A stretch of DNA of 64,000 bases from Aestuariibius sp. HNIBRBA575 (GTDB lineage: Bacteria > Pseudomonadota > Alphaproteobacteria > Rhodobacterales > Rhodobacteraceae). Below are positions 19,425 through 28,525 of the stretch, piece by piece. How positions within the stretch are numbered: the stretch's first letter is position 1; each line of letters begins with the position of its first letter. Position numbers and translations under genes: made by a program. The notes beneath the pieces are model-generated. The model was not told the DNA's origin. It was given only the letters and a program-made list of their open reading frames with translations, and searched no databases. Location: positions 25,001-89,000 of the forward strand of contig NZ_CP162414.1 in assembly GCF_040932005.1 (NCBI RefSeq), read 5' to 3'.

Positions 19425-20435
19425 TTAGTCCATCAAGCCAGCTTCGCGGTAGAAACGTTCCGCACCCGGATGCAGTGGCACACCCAATGTGGCGATGCCG
19501 TCCAATGCGGATTCGACGGTGATTTGCTGACCTTTGGCATGGCCATTATCCAGCAGACGACGGGTATTTTCGTTCCACATCGCTTCGGTGATGCCGTAAA
19601 CCAATTCGTCGCTCAGTTCCGATGACACAACCAACAAGGCAGACACAGCGGGGGTTTTGACCGCTTCATCTACGCCCTCATAGACGCCGCCGGGTATTTC
19701 GGATGGGATATAGGCCGGGATGATATCGTTGATGCGCTGCAAATCTTCGTCAGAGAAGGAATGCAATGACATGCCTTTGGTCGAGGACAGTTGAACCATC
19801 GCAGCAACAGGCCAGCCAGCGGCGTAGAAATAGGCATCAATCTGACCATCTGCCAGACGTTCGGCGGATTGGCTGTTGTTCAGCTCTGCCTCGTCCATGT
19901 TATCGCGGGTCACGCCCCATTCGTTCAACATTTGCAGAACTGCAACCTGGGTGCCGGACCCGGCCTGCGCAATGCCAACACGCTGACCTTCTAGATCGGC
20001 CAAGCTGGCGATGCTGGTGCCTTCGGGCAGAACCAGATGCAGATCCTCTGGGAACAGATTGGCGACGATGCGCAGGTTAGGATGCGGTTTGCCGTCGAAT
20101 TTACCTTCGCCCAGATACATGGACCGGGTGACGTCCGCCGCAGCGAGCCCGGCTTCCAGCTCTCCGTTTTGGACGGCGGCGTTGTTGAACACCGACGCCG
20201 TTGTGGATTGCGCAATTGCGATCAGACCCGGCACACCGCATTGGCCGCCATCTTCGCAGGCGCGGCTGCCCGGGGGTGACGAAATGCCGTTGGCGATGGT
20301 GCCCCCGATGGGGAAATAGGTCCCGCCCGCACCGCCGGTGCCGATGCGGAAAAAGGTCGGGTCCTGCGCTGCGGCAGGGCCTGCGACGATCGTGGCAGAA
20401 ATCAAAGCGCCGGATAGTGATTTCAGAAATGTCAT
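19425..20435 (-). CDS. TAXI-family TRAP transporter solute-binding protein
   Basis: 336 residues with a signal peptide ending at PAAAQ (about residue 24), then FFRIGTGGAGGTYFPIGGTIANGIS, the TAXI hallmark, and GQRVGIAQAGSGTQVAVLQML in the second lobe. Periplasmic receptor for the fused permease downstream. It is divergent from a LysR gene, which is the likely regulator. Substrate is not readable from sequence; TAXI proteins are known for glutamate/glutamine-like or dicarboxylate ligands, and the DadA-like gene suggests an amino-acid-like molecule. Confidence 0.9.
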   Translation of the reverse strand: MTFLKSLSGALISATIVAGPAAAQDPTFFRIGTGGAGGTYFPIGGTIANGISSPPGSRACEDGGQCGVPGLIAIAQSTTASVFNNAAVQNGELEAGLAAADVTRSMYLGEGKFDGKPHPNLRIVANLFPEDLHLVLPEGTSIASLADLEGQRVGIAQAGSGTQVAVLQMLNEWGVTRDNMDEAELNNSQSAERLADGQIDAYFYAAGWPVAAMVQLSSTKGMSLHSFSDEDLQRINDIIPAYIPSEIPGGVYEGVDEAVKTPAVSALLVVSSELSDELVYGITEAMWNENTRRLLDNGHAKGQQITVESALDGIATLGVPLHPGAERFYREAGLMD

Positions 20436-20553
20436 GTCGGTCTCCCAGCTGGTCGCAGGTCATTGCCTGCTTTTGTTTGATGGGGGGATGATATGGGGTT
20501 TGTCTATTAAGGCAAATTTGAAGTTGTTTACTATTCATAAGCATGATTTATGA

Positions 20554-21507
20554 ATGTGCATGAATTTGCATCACCTGTCCGTCTTTCGCGAAGTAATGAA
20601 AACCGGGTCTATGTCCGAAGCGGCGCAAAATCTGGGTCGGACCCAACCGGCGATCAGCCTCGCGATGAAAAGTCTTGAGGATTCTTTGGGGATTACGCTG
20701 TTTGACAGGGACACCCGGAACCTAAAACCCGTCCCCGAAGCCTATTATCTGCTGGCCGAGGCAGACAGTATGCTGGGGCAGATGTCGCGGCTGCGACGCA
20801 CGATGAAACGGATGCAGATCGGCGACAAAGGCGAGGTGCAATTGGCCGTTATGCCCGGTGTGGCAACGGTGTTATTCCCTGATTTCCTGAGTAAATTTGC
20901 CGAAACACGGCCAGATATAAACCTGTCGATGCACACGCGCAGTTCAACGCAATTGCGTGAATTGGTCAGCAGTCAGGGCGTGGATTTTGGGTTTGGTGAT
21001 TACGACGAAGACAACAGCCGCACCGAACAAACCCGGATCACGCGGATCTGTGCGAATGGGTTCTTGGCGGTGCCTGCGGGGCATGAACTGGCGCAATGCG
21101 AAACGGTTCCCTTAGCGGCGCTGGATGGGTTGACGTTTGGCGGGATGCAGCCCGATCACCGGTTTGAAATGCGCGTTCAATTGGCCCTAGCCCATGCGAA
21201 TGCCAGAACCCATGTGCGGTTTCGCAGTCAAACCGTGTTGCCGTTACTTAAATTTGTCAGCGCCGGGCAATGCTGCGCGATTGTGGATCCGCTGACGGTG
21301 CTGTCTGCGCGGTTAACCGGTGTGACCCGCCAAGAGATCAAGTTCTGCAAACTGGCCCAGCCTGTGCCCTATGACTACGCTATTCTGGTGCCCAAAATGC
21401 GGCGGCTGACCACGTTGTCGCGCCAATTGGCTGCCTCTTGGGAAGCGCATATGATGCAGGAATTGACCGCACTGGATGCTGCGCCCAAAACAAATATCTT
21501 TGAGTGA
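20554..21507 (+). CDS. LysR-family transcriptional regulator
   Basis: 317 residues; N-terminal HTH MNLHHLSVFREVMKTGSMSEAAQNLGRTQPAISLAMKSLEDSLG and then a LysR effector-binding domain (GVATVLFPDFLSKFAETRPDINL, GFGDYDED). ATG at 20554 or at 20560 could be used. Divergent from the TAXI-TRAP operon with 118 bp between, the usual arrangement of a LysR and its target. Effector unknown. Confidence 0.88.
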   Translation: MCMNLHHLSVFREVMKTGSMSEAAQNLGRTQPAISLAMKSLEDSLGITLFDRDTRNLKPVPEAYYLLAEADSMLGQMSRLRRTMKRMQIGDKGEVQLAVMPGVATVLFPDFLSKFAETRPDINLSMHTRSSTQLRELVSSQGVDFGFGDYDEDNSRTEQTRITRICANGFLAVPAGHELAQCETVPLAALDGLTFGGMQPDHRFEMRVQLALAHANARTHVRFRSQTVLPLLKFVSAGQCCAIVDPLTVLSARLTGVTRQEIKFCKLAQPVPYDYAILVPKMRRLTTLSRQLAASWEAHMMQELTALDAAPKTNIFE

Positions 21508-21558
21508 CGAAATTTGTATGGGGCAAAAGGGCCGGCCTTTGGGGCCAGCCCTAAGATG

Positions 21559-22032
21559 TTAGGACCCAGACATAAGCCGTGCGCCATGGGGATTATCGAT
21601 CACCATTTTCCACTGTCCGTCGGGCTGTTTGCGCAACACTGCGACCGACAGCCCGGATTGGGTGATTTCCTGGCCATCCGGCAGATGAGCAACCATATTC
21701 CAAGGCGCAATGTGGATTGCGATGTCCCCGTTGACGATCACGTCATGCCCCTCAGAAAAACTGAACTGCGGGCCAAGTGCGGACATTTCTGCAAACATCT
21801 GTTCCAGTTGGGCCACATTTGAAACCGGCGCTCCGGGTTCAAACAGGACCGTTGCCTCTGGTTCGTAATGGCGCATGACGCCCGCAATGTCGCCCTGTTG
21901 AAAGGCCTCTGCCATGCCCATTGTGCTGCTGAGTACGTTTTGTTGGTCTTCGGTCATTGTCTGTCCTTGTGCGATAGAAAGTTGAGGTGAGATCAAGGCA
22001 AGCGTGATCAGCCACGCAAATGCGTGTTTCAT
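21559..22032 (-). CDS. Secreted SnoaL/DUF4440-like (NTF2 fold) protein
   Basis: 157 residues from ATG 22032: a signal peptide (KHAFAWLITLALISPQLSIAQG) followed by an NTF2-like domain with FQQGDIAGVMRHYEPEATVLFEPG, GDIAIHIAPWNMV and SVAVLRKQPDGQWKMVIDNPHG. These are the SnoaL/calcium-CaMKII-like fold motifs. Role unknown; several such proteins work as stress or ligand-binding proteins. It follows the ECF sigma gene by 23 nt and is probably in the same transcript, so it may belong to that sigma factor's regulon. Confidence 0.75.
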   Translation of the reverse strand: MKHAFAWLITLALISPQLSIAQGQTMTEDQQNVLSSTMGMAEAFQQGDIAGVMRHYEPEATVLFEPGAPVSNVAQLEQMFAEMSALGPQFSFSEGHDVIVNGDIAIHIAPWNMVAHLPDGQEITQSGLSVAVLRKQPDGQWKMVIDNPHGARLMSGS

Positions 22033-22055
22033 GAAGTTTCCTTTTGGGTTTGTGG

Positions 22056-22868
22056 TTAGGTTTGGGTCGTTTCTATGATGTTCAACACCGCACTTGCGTA
22101 GTCGCGCAGCGGCACATGCGCGCCGGTTGAACGCTGTAATTTGGCGGCGATCAGGCTGGATTGGATATCGGACACTTCTGCTGCGGCATCGGCAAAACGA
22201 GGGGCATCTGCCAATGCGGCGCTGGGCTGGATGCCAATACGACCAGATGCCATCGCAGCGGGCAATCGTTTGCGGCAGGAACAAGCGGCAGAGCGGTTCG
22301 CCAGCCCACATGTCGCCGCGGTAAATGTCTGAACGCGATCGCGTGCGCGCGACAGACGTTTGCGATAATTTGCAGGGGAAATTTCCAAAATGTCGCTGGC
22401 AATGCTGTGGTCAAATTCTAGAATATCACCCAGAATATAAGCCGCGCGATGTTCGCGATCCAAACACAGCAACATGGCCATGGTGCATTTGATCCGCAAT
22501 TCGTTCAGCATAACATGCTCATCTGGCGCTTTGTTATTATCGTCGGACAGCCCGTCTATCAGGTCTTGGGAAAAGGCATCGAAAGTCAGGTTTGGGTCAT
22601 TGACCCGGATTTTTCGCGCCCGGATCAGGTAATTGGTTGCGACCCGATAAACCCATGTTTCAAATCGGGATTCCGCGCGAAATGTCGATAGTTTGGTGAC
22701 AACGCGGATCAAAATTTCCTGAGTTGCATCCTGCGCCGCATCAGGATCCGCCAACATGCGAATGGCCAACTGATACACCTGTTTCTGGATGCCACGAATG
22801 ATGTCTTCTAGGGCGGTGGCATTCCCGTCTTGGGCCAATTGAATTGTGGGTCCGGTGATATGGGTCAT
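22056..22868 (-). CDS. ECF-type RNA polymerase sigma factor with Cys-containing C-terminal extension
   Basis: 270 residues from ATG 22868 (AGGCGG upstream; a longer frame to 22919 is less likely). Region 2: DPDAAQDATQEILIRVVTKLSTFRAESRFETWVYRVATNYLI; region 4: LDREHRAAYILGDILEFDHSIASDILEISPANYRKRLSRARDRV. After region 4 there is an extension of about 100 residues that starts with CGLANRSAACSCRKRLP, a Cys cluster. No anti-sigma gene is next to it, so the extension may do the regulating, as known in other ECF groups with fused C-terminal domains. The following SnoaL-like gene is a probable partner. Confidence 0.85.
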   Translation of the reverse strand: MTHITGPTIQLAQDGNATALEDIIRGIQKQVYQLAIRMLADPDAAQDATQEILIRVVTKLSTFRAESRFETWVYRVATNYLIRARKIRVNDPNLTFDAFSQDLIDGLSDDNNKAPDEHVMLNELRIKCTMAMLLCLDREHRAAYILGDILEFDHSIASDILEISPANYRKRLSRARDRVQTFTAATCGLANRSAACSCRKRLPAAMASGRIGIQPSAALADAPRFADAAAEVSDIQSSLIAAKLQRSTGAHVPLRDYASAVLNIIETTQT

Positions 22869-23048
22869 GTGTTTGTCCGCCTTTGGTGACGTTACATAGT
22901 TAGACACATGCCGATCCAAATGTGTGACAGATTTTTTATCCCGCCCCGGAAATTTTGCGATTTGAACCGGGCCCTACGTCGTTTCAACCCCGAGCCTGAC
23001 ATGGCGCGTGAACCGATGATTACCAGTCAAATCCGCTGGGCCGATGGC

Positions 23049-24437
23049 CTAATTCGTGTCGACGATTTTGCCGGGATTCATGATGTTGAGGGGGTCCATC
23101 GCCCGTTTGATATCGCCCATGATCCCAAAGGCATCACCGTGTTGATCCGCCATGTATTTCTTTTTGCCGACACCAACACCGTGTTCGCCCGTCACGGTTC
23201 CCCCAAATTCCAACGCAGTCATATTGACCTGATGGGCCAGGTTTTCTGCGCGTTTCATTTCATCAAGATTGCCGGGTTCAACAAGGATCAGCATGTGGAA
23301 ATTTCCGTCGCCAACATGGCCAACGATGGGTGAAATCAGCCCGGATTGTGCGATCAATCCCTGTGCTTTTTCGATGCAGGGTGCCAGTGCAGAAATAGGG
23401 ACGCAACAATCTGTCACCAAGGCGGTGCTGCCGGGGCGCAGGGTTTTGCCGACGTAGAATGCTTCGTGACGCGCACGCCACAGAGCGTTACGTTCTTCGG
23501 CCTTGGTTGCCCATTTAAAGGCCGAGCCGCCAAATTCCTGTGAAATTTCGGCAAAGGTTTTTGTTTGCTCAGTCACACCGGAATCCGTGCCGTGAAATTC
23601 CAGAAACAATTGCGGCTGAGCTGCGAAATCCAATTCAGGATAGGCCTTTTGCATACCTGACATCTGGGTCGCGTCCAGCAATTCGATCCGCGCCACTGGC
23701 AGGCCGGACTGAATGGCCAAAATGACCGCATTCACTGCATCTGCGACCGTATCGAACGCGCATGTCGCTGATGAAATCGCTTCGGGCTGGCCAAATAGTC
23801 GAACGGTCAGTTCGGTGATGATCCCAAGCGTGCCTTCGGAGCCGACAAACAGATGCGTTAAATCATACCCGGCTGACGATTTGCGCGCCTTGCTGCCTGT
23901 GCGGATTATCCGGCCATCCGCCATCACCACTTCGAGGGCCAGCACGTTTTCCGCCATGGTTCCATATCGCACGGCATTGGTGCCCGAGGCACGCGTGGCC
24001 GCCATGCCACCCAAAGTTGCATTTGCACCGGGATCGACACTGAACATCAGACCAGATGCACGCAGGTCGGTGTTTAACTGCTCTCTCGTGACGCCGGGTT
24101 GCACCACCGCATTCAGATCGCTGTCATTGACTTTGAGGATCGTGTTCATGCGGCTCATATCGATGGTCACGCCCCCGGAATAGGGGATAACGTGGCCTTC
24201 TAGGGATGTGCCGACACCATATGGGATGACCGGGCAATGATGCGCCGCGCAGATTTTTATGATGTCGGAAACGTCTTGGGTGCATAAGGGAAACGCCACT
24301 GCGTCAGGGGTGGCTGGTGCTTGGTATCCTTCGTCGGACGCATGTAGCGCCAGAACCGAAGACCCCGTCGACAGACGATCCCCAAGCAAGTCTGTTAACG
24401 CTTTGATGACGGCATCACGGGATTGAATTTGCATCAT
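23049..24437 (-). CDS. FAD-binding D-lactate/2-hydroxyacid dehydrogenase (GlcD/LDHD type)
   Basis: 462 residues. FAD-binding PCMH-type domain: CAAHHCPVIPYGVGTSLEGHVIPYSGGVTIDMSRMN, GVTREQLNTDLR, NATLGGMAATRASGTNAVRYG, and SAGYDLTHLFVGSEGTLGIITELTVRL. C-terminal domain with GHVGDGNFHMLILV and GTVTGEHGVGVGKKKYM, which carries the metal/substrate residues of D-lactate dehydrogenase (cytochrome). Acts on D-lactate, glycolate or related D-2-hydroxy acids in the cytoplasm or at the membrane. Its start overlaps the MarR stop by 4 nt, so they are one operon. Confidence 0.87.
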   Translation of the reverse strand: MMQIQSRDAVIKALTDLLGDRLSTGSSVLALHASDEGYQAPATPDAVAFPLCTQDVSDIIKICAAHHCPVIPYGVGTSLEGHVIPYSGGVTIDMSRMNTILKVNDSDLNAVVQPGVTREQLNTDLRASGLMFSVDPGANATLGGMAATRASGTNAVRYGTMAENVLALEVVMADGRIIRTGSKARKSSAGYDLTHLFVGSEGTLGIITELTVRLFGQPEAISSATCAFDTVADAVNAVILAIQSGLPVARIELLDATQMSGMQKAYPELDFAAQPQLFLEFHGTDSGVTEQTKTFAEISQEFGGSAFKWATKAEERNALWRARHEAFYVGKTLRPGSTALVTDCCVPISALAPCIEKAQGLIAQSGLISPIVGHVGDGNFHMLILVEPGNLDEMKRAENLAHQVNMTALEFGGTVTGEHGVGVGKKKYMADQHGDAFGIMGDIKRAMDPLNIMNPGKIVDTN

Positions 24438-24940
24438 GTTTCCTTTGAGGACAGGTGGATTTCGCTGTCTTGGTCTGGTGGGGCAGAGTGTGATGAAAAA
24501 TCAGAAACGTCCGCGGCTGTGATCAGGGTTTTTATGGTTTGAACAATGGTTTTGCGCTGCTCGGGCGGCAGGGCGTTCATTAAATGGGCGTTGCGTTTGC
24601 TCAGATCAGGAACCAGCTTGGTATGGGCGCGTTCCGCTTTTGGGGTCAGTGCCAAATTGAATTGCCGTTTGTCGTCTGAATGTTCCGACACCAGCAAATA
24701 ACCATTTTTTTCAAGGAGATGCACAGTTTTACTGAATTGGCTTTTGTCGATGCAGGCTGCTTTGCGAATGCCGGTGGATCCTTGGAACTGTCCGGATGCG
24801 ACCAGACGAATGATGCGCCATTGAGCGAGGGTTAAATCTCCGTGGCGTGCGATCACACTGCGTGCTTGGGCGTTTAAAGCTATGTGCAATTGCGCAAACA
24901 AAAACCCCAATTCGACATCAATGTTAAACGGATCGTCCAT
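24434..24940 (-). CDS. MarR-family transcriptional regulator
   Basis: 168 residues from ATG 24940; the frame is open to 25057 but the extra part has no family features. HTH: LTLAQWRIIRLVASGQFQGSTGIRKAACIDKSQFSKTVHLLEKNGYLLVSEHSDDKRQFNLALTPKAE, the MarR core with wing. First gene of a two-gene operon with the FAD oxidoreductase (ATGA overlap), so it probably regulates that gene. Ligand unknown. Confidence 0.87.
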   Translation of the reverse strand: MDDPFNIDVELGFLFAQLHIALNAQARSVIARHGDLTLAQWRIIRLVASGQFQGSTGIRKAACIDKSQFSKTVHLLEKNGYLLVSEHSDDKRQFNLALTPKAERAHTKLVPDLSKRNAHLMNALPPEQRKTIVQTIKTLITAADVSDFSSHSAPPDQDSEIHLSSKET

Positions 24941-25182
24941 TGGGTTCCTTTCGCTGGAAAAGTCACCGCATTTGGTGGACATGTCAACCAAACTGTCGCC
25001 GATCAAACGACGCACACATTGGCGATCGACACTTCTGCGGCCAGGAATCCAGCGCATATCGCTTATTTTTAGGGGTTAACGAATTAGGCATTGAAGGATG
25101 GACAATTTGAAAAAGTTTAGAAAAGGTAAACAAACACCACAGGTTTTATCAATTCAGGTTTCATTCTGACGGAGTATTTCAA

Positions 25183-26718
25183 TTGACCACATATACAATG
25201 ACCGGTTTTTTACAGACCAATAGCAGCTTCACGCCAGCGACATTTGAATTGGTAACTCCTGCCAGCACGACAACAGTGTCACATGTTCACAATGGTGACT
25301 TTGCCGGGGATTCAGGGTTTCCGTTTTCGAACCTTGTGATCAATGCCTTGGAAATTCGGCTAAATGGCACGGTTGTTGATTTTACCCCAACTGGCCCGTT
25401 TGACATGGAAATTTATGAAATCCCTTGGGATGATGCGGGGACACCGCGAACCAGTTTTCTGATGGGGGCGTTTGATCAAACAAATGAAAATAACTGGTAT
25501 CTTCAATTGGGGGGCGATCCGCTTCCGAGCTTTGCGTCGTTGGCAGAGTTCAACGCATTTGCAGGTGCCGTGGGCGACGACGTCATTACGCCAACCGCAG
25601 GAAGCGGGTTTGAATCAGGCGCCGCGATTCCGCTGTTGAACATCCCCGGCACCACGGTTTCCGCTGTTGATCAGGTCGCGGGCACTGACGGTGATGATGT
25701 CTTTAATGCGGGCGCGGGCAATGACATCCTGAACGGAGGCGATGGCAATGACACGCTAAACGGTCAGGGCAACGCGGATGATCTATATGGTGGGGCGAAT
25801 AACGATACGTTGAATGGCGGCGCCGGGTTTGACGAACTGTTTGGCGGCTCCGGTGATGACAGTCTGAATGGCGGTGGTGGCAATGACACGATCCAAGGTG
25901 GATCGGGGGCAGACGTCATCAACGGTGTGGCCGGGTCCGACAGCATTTTGGGGGGCGATGGAACCGATTCCATTCTGGGTGGCAACGGGTTCGATCGGAT
26001 TGATGGCGGCCTTGGGGCAGATACCATTGATGGTGGGCTCGGGCTTGATACAATTTATGGCGGCAGCGGTGCTGACTCGATTTTAGGCAATGCCGGATCG
26101 GACGACATTTATGGCGGTGCTTTGGATGACACTCTTAGCGGTCAGGGGGGGAATGACCTCATTTATGGGGGAACTGGTTCTGACACGCTCGAAGGTGGGG
26201 GCAACATCGATTCCCTGTTTGGGGATGAAGGCGGCGACTTTATCTATGGCGGCAGTGGCTCGGATCAACTGTTTGGTGGCAGTGGAAATGATCAGCTAGA
26301 TGGCGGTAGCGGTTCGGATAATCTGTATGGCGGTACCGGAAATGATCAGCTAAGCGGCGGCAACGGCCACGATACCATCACAGGTGGTGGCGGGATCGAT
26401 ACGATGTTTGGAGGCAATGGCAATGATCGTTTGATCGCCAATACAGGCGTGTCCAACTTTCAGGAAATGACCGGTGGCAATGGCGCGGATGTGTTTGTGT
26501 TTGTGGATGGCGCAAGCACAGGAAACATCCTCGACTTTACGGCGGGGCAGGACCAGTTTGATTTTTCCGGTCACAGTACGATCAATTCGCTCGCTGACTT
26601 CTTGGCCGGGGCCAGCGAGTCGGGCCCAACCGAAGTGTCGTTTAATGGCGGCGGGCTGAACCTTTTGATCGAAGGCACCGCATTGGCCAACTACACCGCA
26701 AGCGATTTCATTTTCTAA
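25183..26718 (+). CDS. RTX-type calcium-binding secreted protein
   Basis: 511 residues starting at TTG 25183, chosen because GGAG lies 8 nt upstream and no ATG fits. Residues about 1-165 form a domain with no family I recognise; residues about 165-420 carry about 27 nonapeptide repeats of the GGxGxDxLx type (GGDGNDTLN, GGSGADVIN, GGTGNDQLS). The C-terminal about 60 residues (FTAGQDQFDFSGHST to DFIF) look like the uncleaved type I secretion signal. No signal peptide and no type I secretion genes nearby. The RTX helps folding with Ca2+ outside the cell. The role of the N-terminal domain is unknown. Confidence 0.88.
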   Translation: MTTYTMTGFLQTNSSFTPATFELVTPASTTTVSHVHNGDFAGDSGFPFSNLVINALEIRLNGTVVDFTPTGPFDMEIYEIPWDDAGTPRTSFLMGAFDQTNENNWYLQLGGDPLPSFASLAEFNAFAGAVGDDVITPTAGSGFESGAAIPLLNIPGTTVSAVDQVAGTDGDDVFNAGAGNDILNGGDGNDTLNGQGNADDLYGGANNDTLNGGAGFDELFGGSGDDSLNGGGGNDTIQGGSGADVINGVAGSDSILGGDGTDSILGGNGFDRIDGGLGADTIDGGLGLDTIYGGSGADSILGNAGSDDIYGGALDDTLSGQGGNDLIYGGTGSDTLEGGGNIDSLFGDEGGDFIYGGSGSDQLFGGSGNDQLDGGSGSDNLYGGTGNDQLSGGNGHDTITGGGGIDTMFGGNGNDRLIANTGVSNFQEMTGGNGADVFVFVDGASTGNILDFTAGQDQFDFSGHSTINSLADFLAGASESGPTEVSFNGGGLNLLIEGTALANYTASDFIF

Positions 26719-26740
26719 GCTGAAACGTCTGAGAAAACCC

Positions 26741-26772
26741 AAGCCGTCGCAGGTCACCTGTGGCGGCTTTTT
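26741..26772 (+). terminator. Terminator after the RTX gene
   Basis: AAGCCGTCGCAGG and CCTGTGGCGGCTT form a stem around a short loop (26741-26769), followed by TTT. It is 22 nt downstream of the RTX stop and has the hairpin and T-run of a rho-independent terminator. Confidence 0.75.
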
Positions 26773-26788
26773 ATGCTGCCCGACCTTG

Positions 26789-27670
26789 TTACGCGGATGA
26801 AACCTGCGCGAATAGCCAGGCGCTGAGAGTTGCAACTACGGACGCTTTTCTAGGTGCGCGCGGGGCAACAACATAATACCCATTTTCGGATGTCATTGAA
26901 AATTCAAAGGGTTGAACCAACAGCCCGGCCCGCAGATCGGCTTTGACCAGCTCACGATTTGCGAGCGCAACCCCCTGACGTGCAATGGCGGCATCAATGG
27001 CCAAAGAGGTTTGGCTGAAGGTCATCGTCCTAATCCCGGAAACGTTTTGTTCCCCCAATGCTGCTTCTAGAAAAATAGGCCATTGCCCGTGCGTATCCTC
27101 TAACAAAACATGCCCCAACAGGTCATTAGGACCATGAATAGGCGCCGCCCCAGAAATGAGATCGGGACTACAGACTGCAACCAATCTGGCCGGAAATAAT
27201 GGGGTCGCAACAAGTCCTGGCCCAAATGGCGGCTTGCCTTGTCGAATCGCGATGTCGACCCCATCCGTCTGAAAGTTGGCAAGCGAGTTGGACGCGTCCA
27301 AACGAACCCTGATTTCGGGATGGTCCCGCGCCAGAGAACTTAGTTTTGGTACTAGCCACTTGGTGGCGAATGACGGTGTGGAACTGATCGTTACAACGGT
27401 ATCTTGTGGTGACAATCCGCCTGTTGCTTCGGATATCATGTCGAAGGCCCGCCGGATAGCCGGAAAATATTTGCGACCTTCATCGGTCAGGGTTAACCCG
27501 CGGGCATGACGGTTGAATAGTTTGATTTCTAACAGTAATTCCAGAGATCGCACATGCTGCGCAACAGCACCCTGTGTGACGCCTAACTCTTGGGCGGCGT
27601 GACTGAAATTCAGGTTCCGCGCAGCTGCTTCGAATGCTTTCAAAGAATTGAGCGGAGGAAGATCACGCAT
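26789..27670 (-). CDS. LysR-family regulator, GcvA-like
   Basis: 293 residues; start RDLPPLNSLKAFEAAARNLNFSHAAQELGVTQGAVAQHVRSLE is the GcvA-subgroup HTH, followed by the effector-binding domain (VVTISSTPSFATKWLVPKLSSLARDHPEIRVRLDAS). Divergent from the SDR/FAD oxidoreductase pair with about 120 bp between, suggesting that it controls them. It ends facing the RTX terminator. Confidence 0.88.
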   Translation of the reverse strand: MRDLPPLNSLKAFEAAARNLNFSHAAQELGVTQGAVAQHVRSLELLLEIKLFNRHARGLTLTDEGRKYFPAIRRAFDMISEATGGLSPQDTVVTISSTPSFATKWLVPKLSSLARDHPEIRVRLDASNSLANFQTDGVDIAIRQGKPPFGPGLVATPLFPARLVAVCSPDLISGAAPIHGPNDLLGHVLLEDTHGQWPIFLEAALGEQNVSGIRTMTFSQTSLAIDAAIARQGVALANRELVKADLRAGLLVQPFEFSMTSENGYYVVAPRAPRKASVVATLSAWLFAQVSSA

Positions 27671-27789
27671 AGCAAAAATCCAAGCCTACAGTTTTTCTAC
27701 ACTCATAAAGCAGAATATCTGATTAGTCAAAGTACAAGCCACAGTTCATGGTGCCGTTAGAAACCGCATTCGAATTGATGGAGATTAAA

Positions 27790-28497
27790 ATGACTGACGG
27801 CAAAGTGGCGATCATCACAGCAGGAGGAAGTGGCATGGGAGCTGACAGCGCGCGCCGTTTGGCGGCCGACGGCTTCAAGGTTGCCATTTTGTCGTCGTCG
27901 GGCAAGGGCGAAGCGTTGGCCAATGAACTGGGTGGGATCGGCATAACAGGGTCAAATCAATCCAATGACGATTTGTCCCGTTTGGTGGACGCAACTACGG
28001 AAAAATGGGGGCGCATTGACGTCTTGGTCAACTCAGCCGGGCACGGCCCGCGCGCGCCTGTTTTAGAGCTGACAGATGATGATTGGCATGCTGGGTTGGA
28101 TGTCTATTTGTTGAATGTTGTGCGACCGACCCGGTTGGTCACCCCCATCATGCAGTCCCAAAAATCTGGGACGATCATTAATATTTCCACCTTTGCCGCG
28201 TTCGAACCTGATCCGGTATTTCCGACCTCAGGAGTGATGCGCGCGGGGTTGGCGGCGTTTAGCAAATTGTTCTCCGACACATACGCCGCCGACAATGTGC
28301 GCATGAATAACGTGCAGCCCGGCTTTATTGATAGCCTGCCAGAAAATGCGGATTTCAAAGCAAGAATTCCGATGGGCCGCTATGGCAAGTCTTACGACGA
28401 GATCGCCGGAACGGTCGCGTTTCTCGCCTCTGAAGGCGGGGCATATATCACCGGTCAAAACATCCGCGTTGATGGCGGCATCACCCGGTCCGTTTGA
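27790..28497 (+). CDS. SDR-family protein lacking the catalytic Tyr and Lys
   Basis: 235 residues from ATG 27790 (GATGGAG 6 nt upstream; the ATG at 27748 is far from a good site). N-terminal cofactor motif TAGGSGMG (10-17) and NSAG (81-84) and the active-site Ser in NIS (S133) are present. At the Tyr-x3-Lys position the sequence is S147-G-V-M-R151, so both catalytic residues are replaced. The C-terminal GAYITGQNIRVDGG is normal. It may be a non-catalytic or altered dehydrogenase. It is followed 28 nt later by a FAD oxidoreductase and is divergent from LysR. Confidence 0.8.
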   Translation: MTDGKVAIITAGGSGMGADSARRLAADGFKVAILSSSGKGEALANELGGIGITGSNQSNDDLSRLVDATTEKWGRIDVLVNSAGHGPRAPVLELTDDDWHAGLDVYLLNVVRPTRLVTPIMQSQKSGTIINISTFAAFEPDPVFPTSGVMRAGLAAFSKLFSDTYAADNVRMNNVQPGFIDSLPENADFKARIPMGRYGKSYDEIAGTVAFLASEGGAYITGQNIRVDGGITRSV

Positions 28498-28525
28498 TCC
28501 GGTTACATTAACAAGAGAGCAAACC

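Noticed and set aside
21529..21553. GGGC-rich hairpin after the LysR gene as a terminator
   Set aside because: Arms have a mismatch and no T-run; too weak to list.
25683..26440. Regular repeats as a CRISPR or satellite array
   Set aside because: Repeats are degenerate 27-bp units that encode GGxGxDxLx nonapeptides in one frame, so they are RTX coding repeats.
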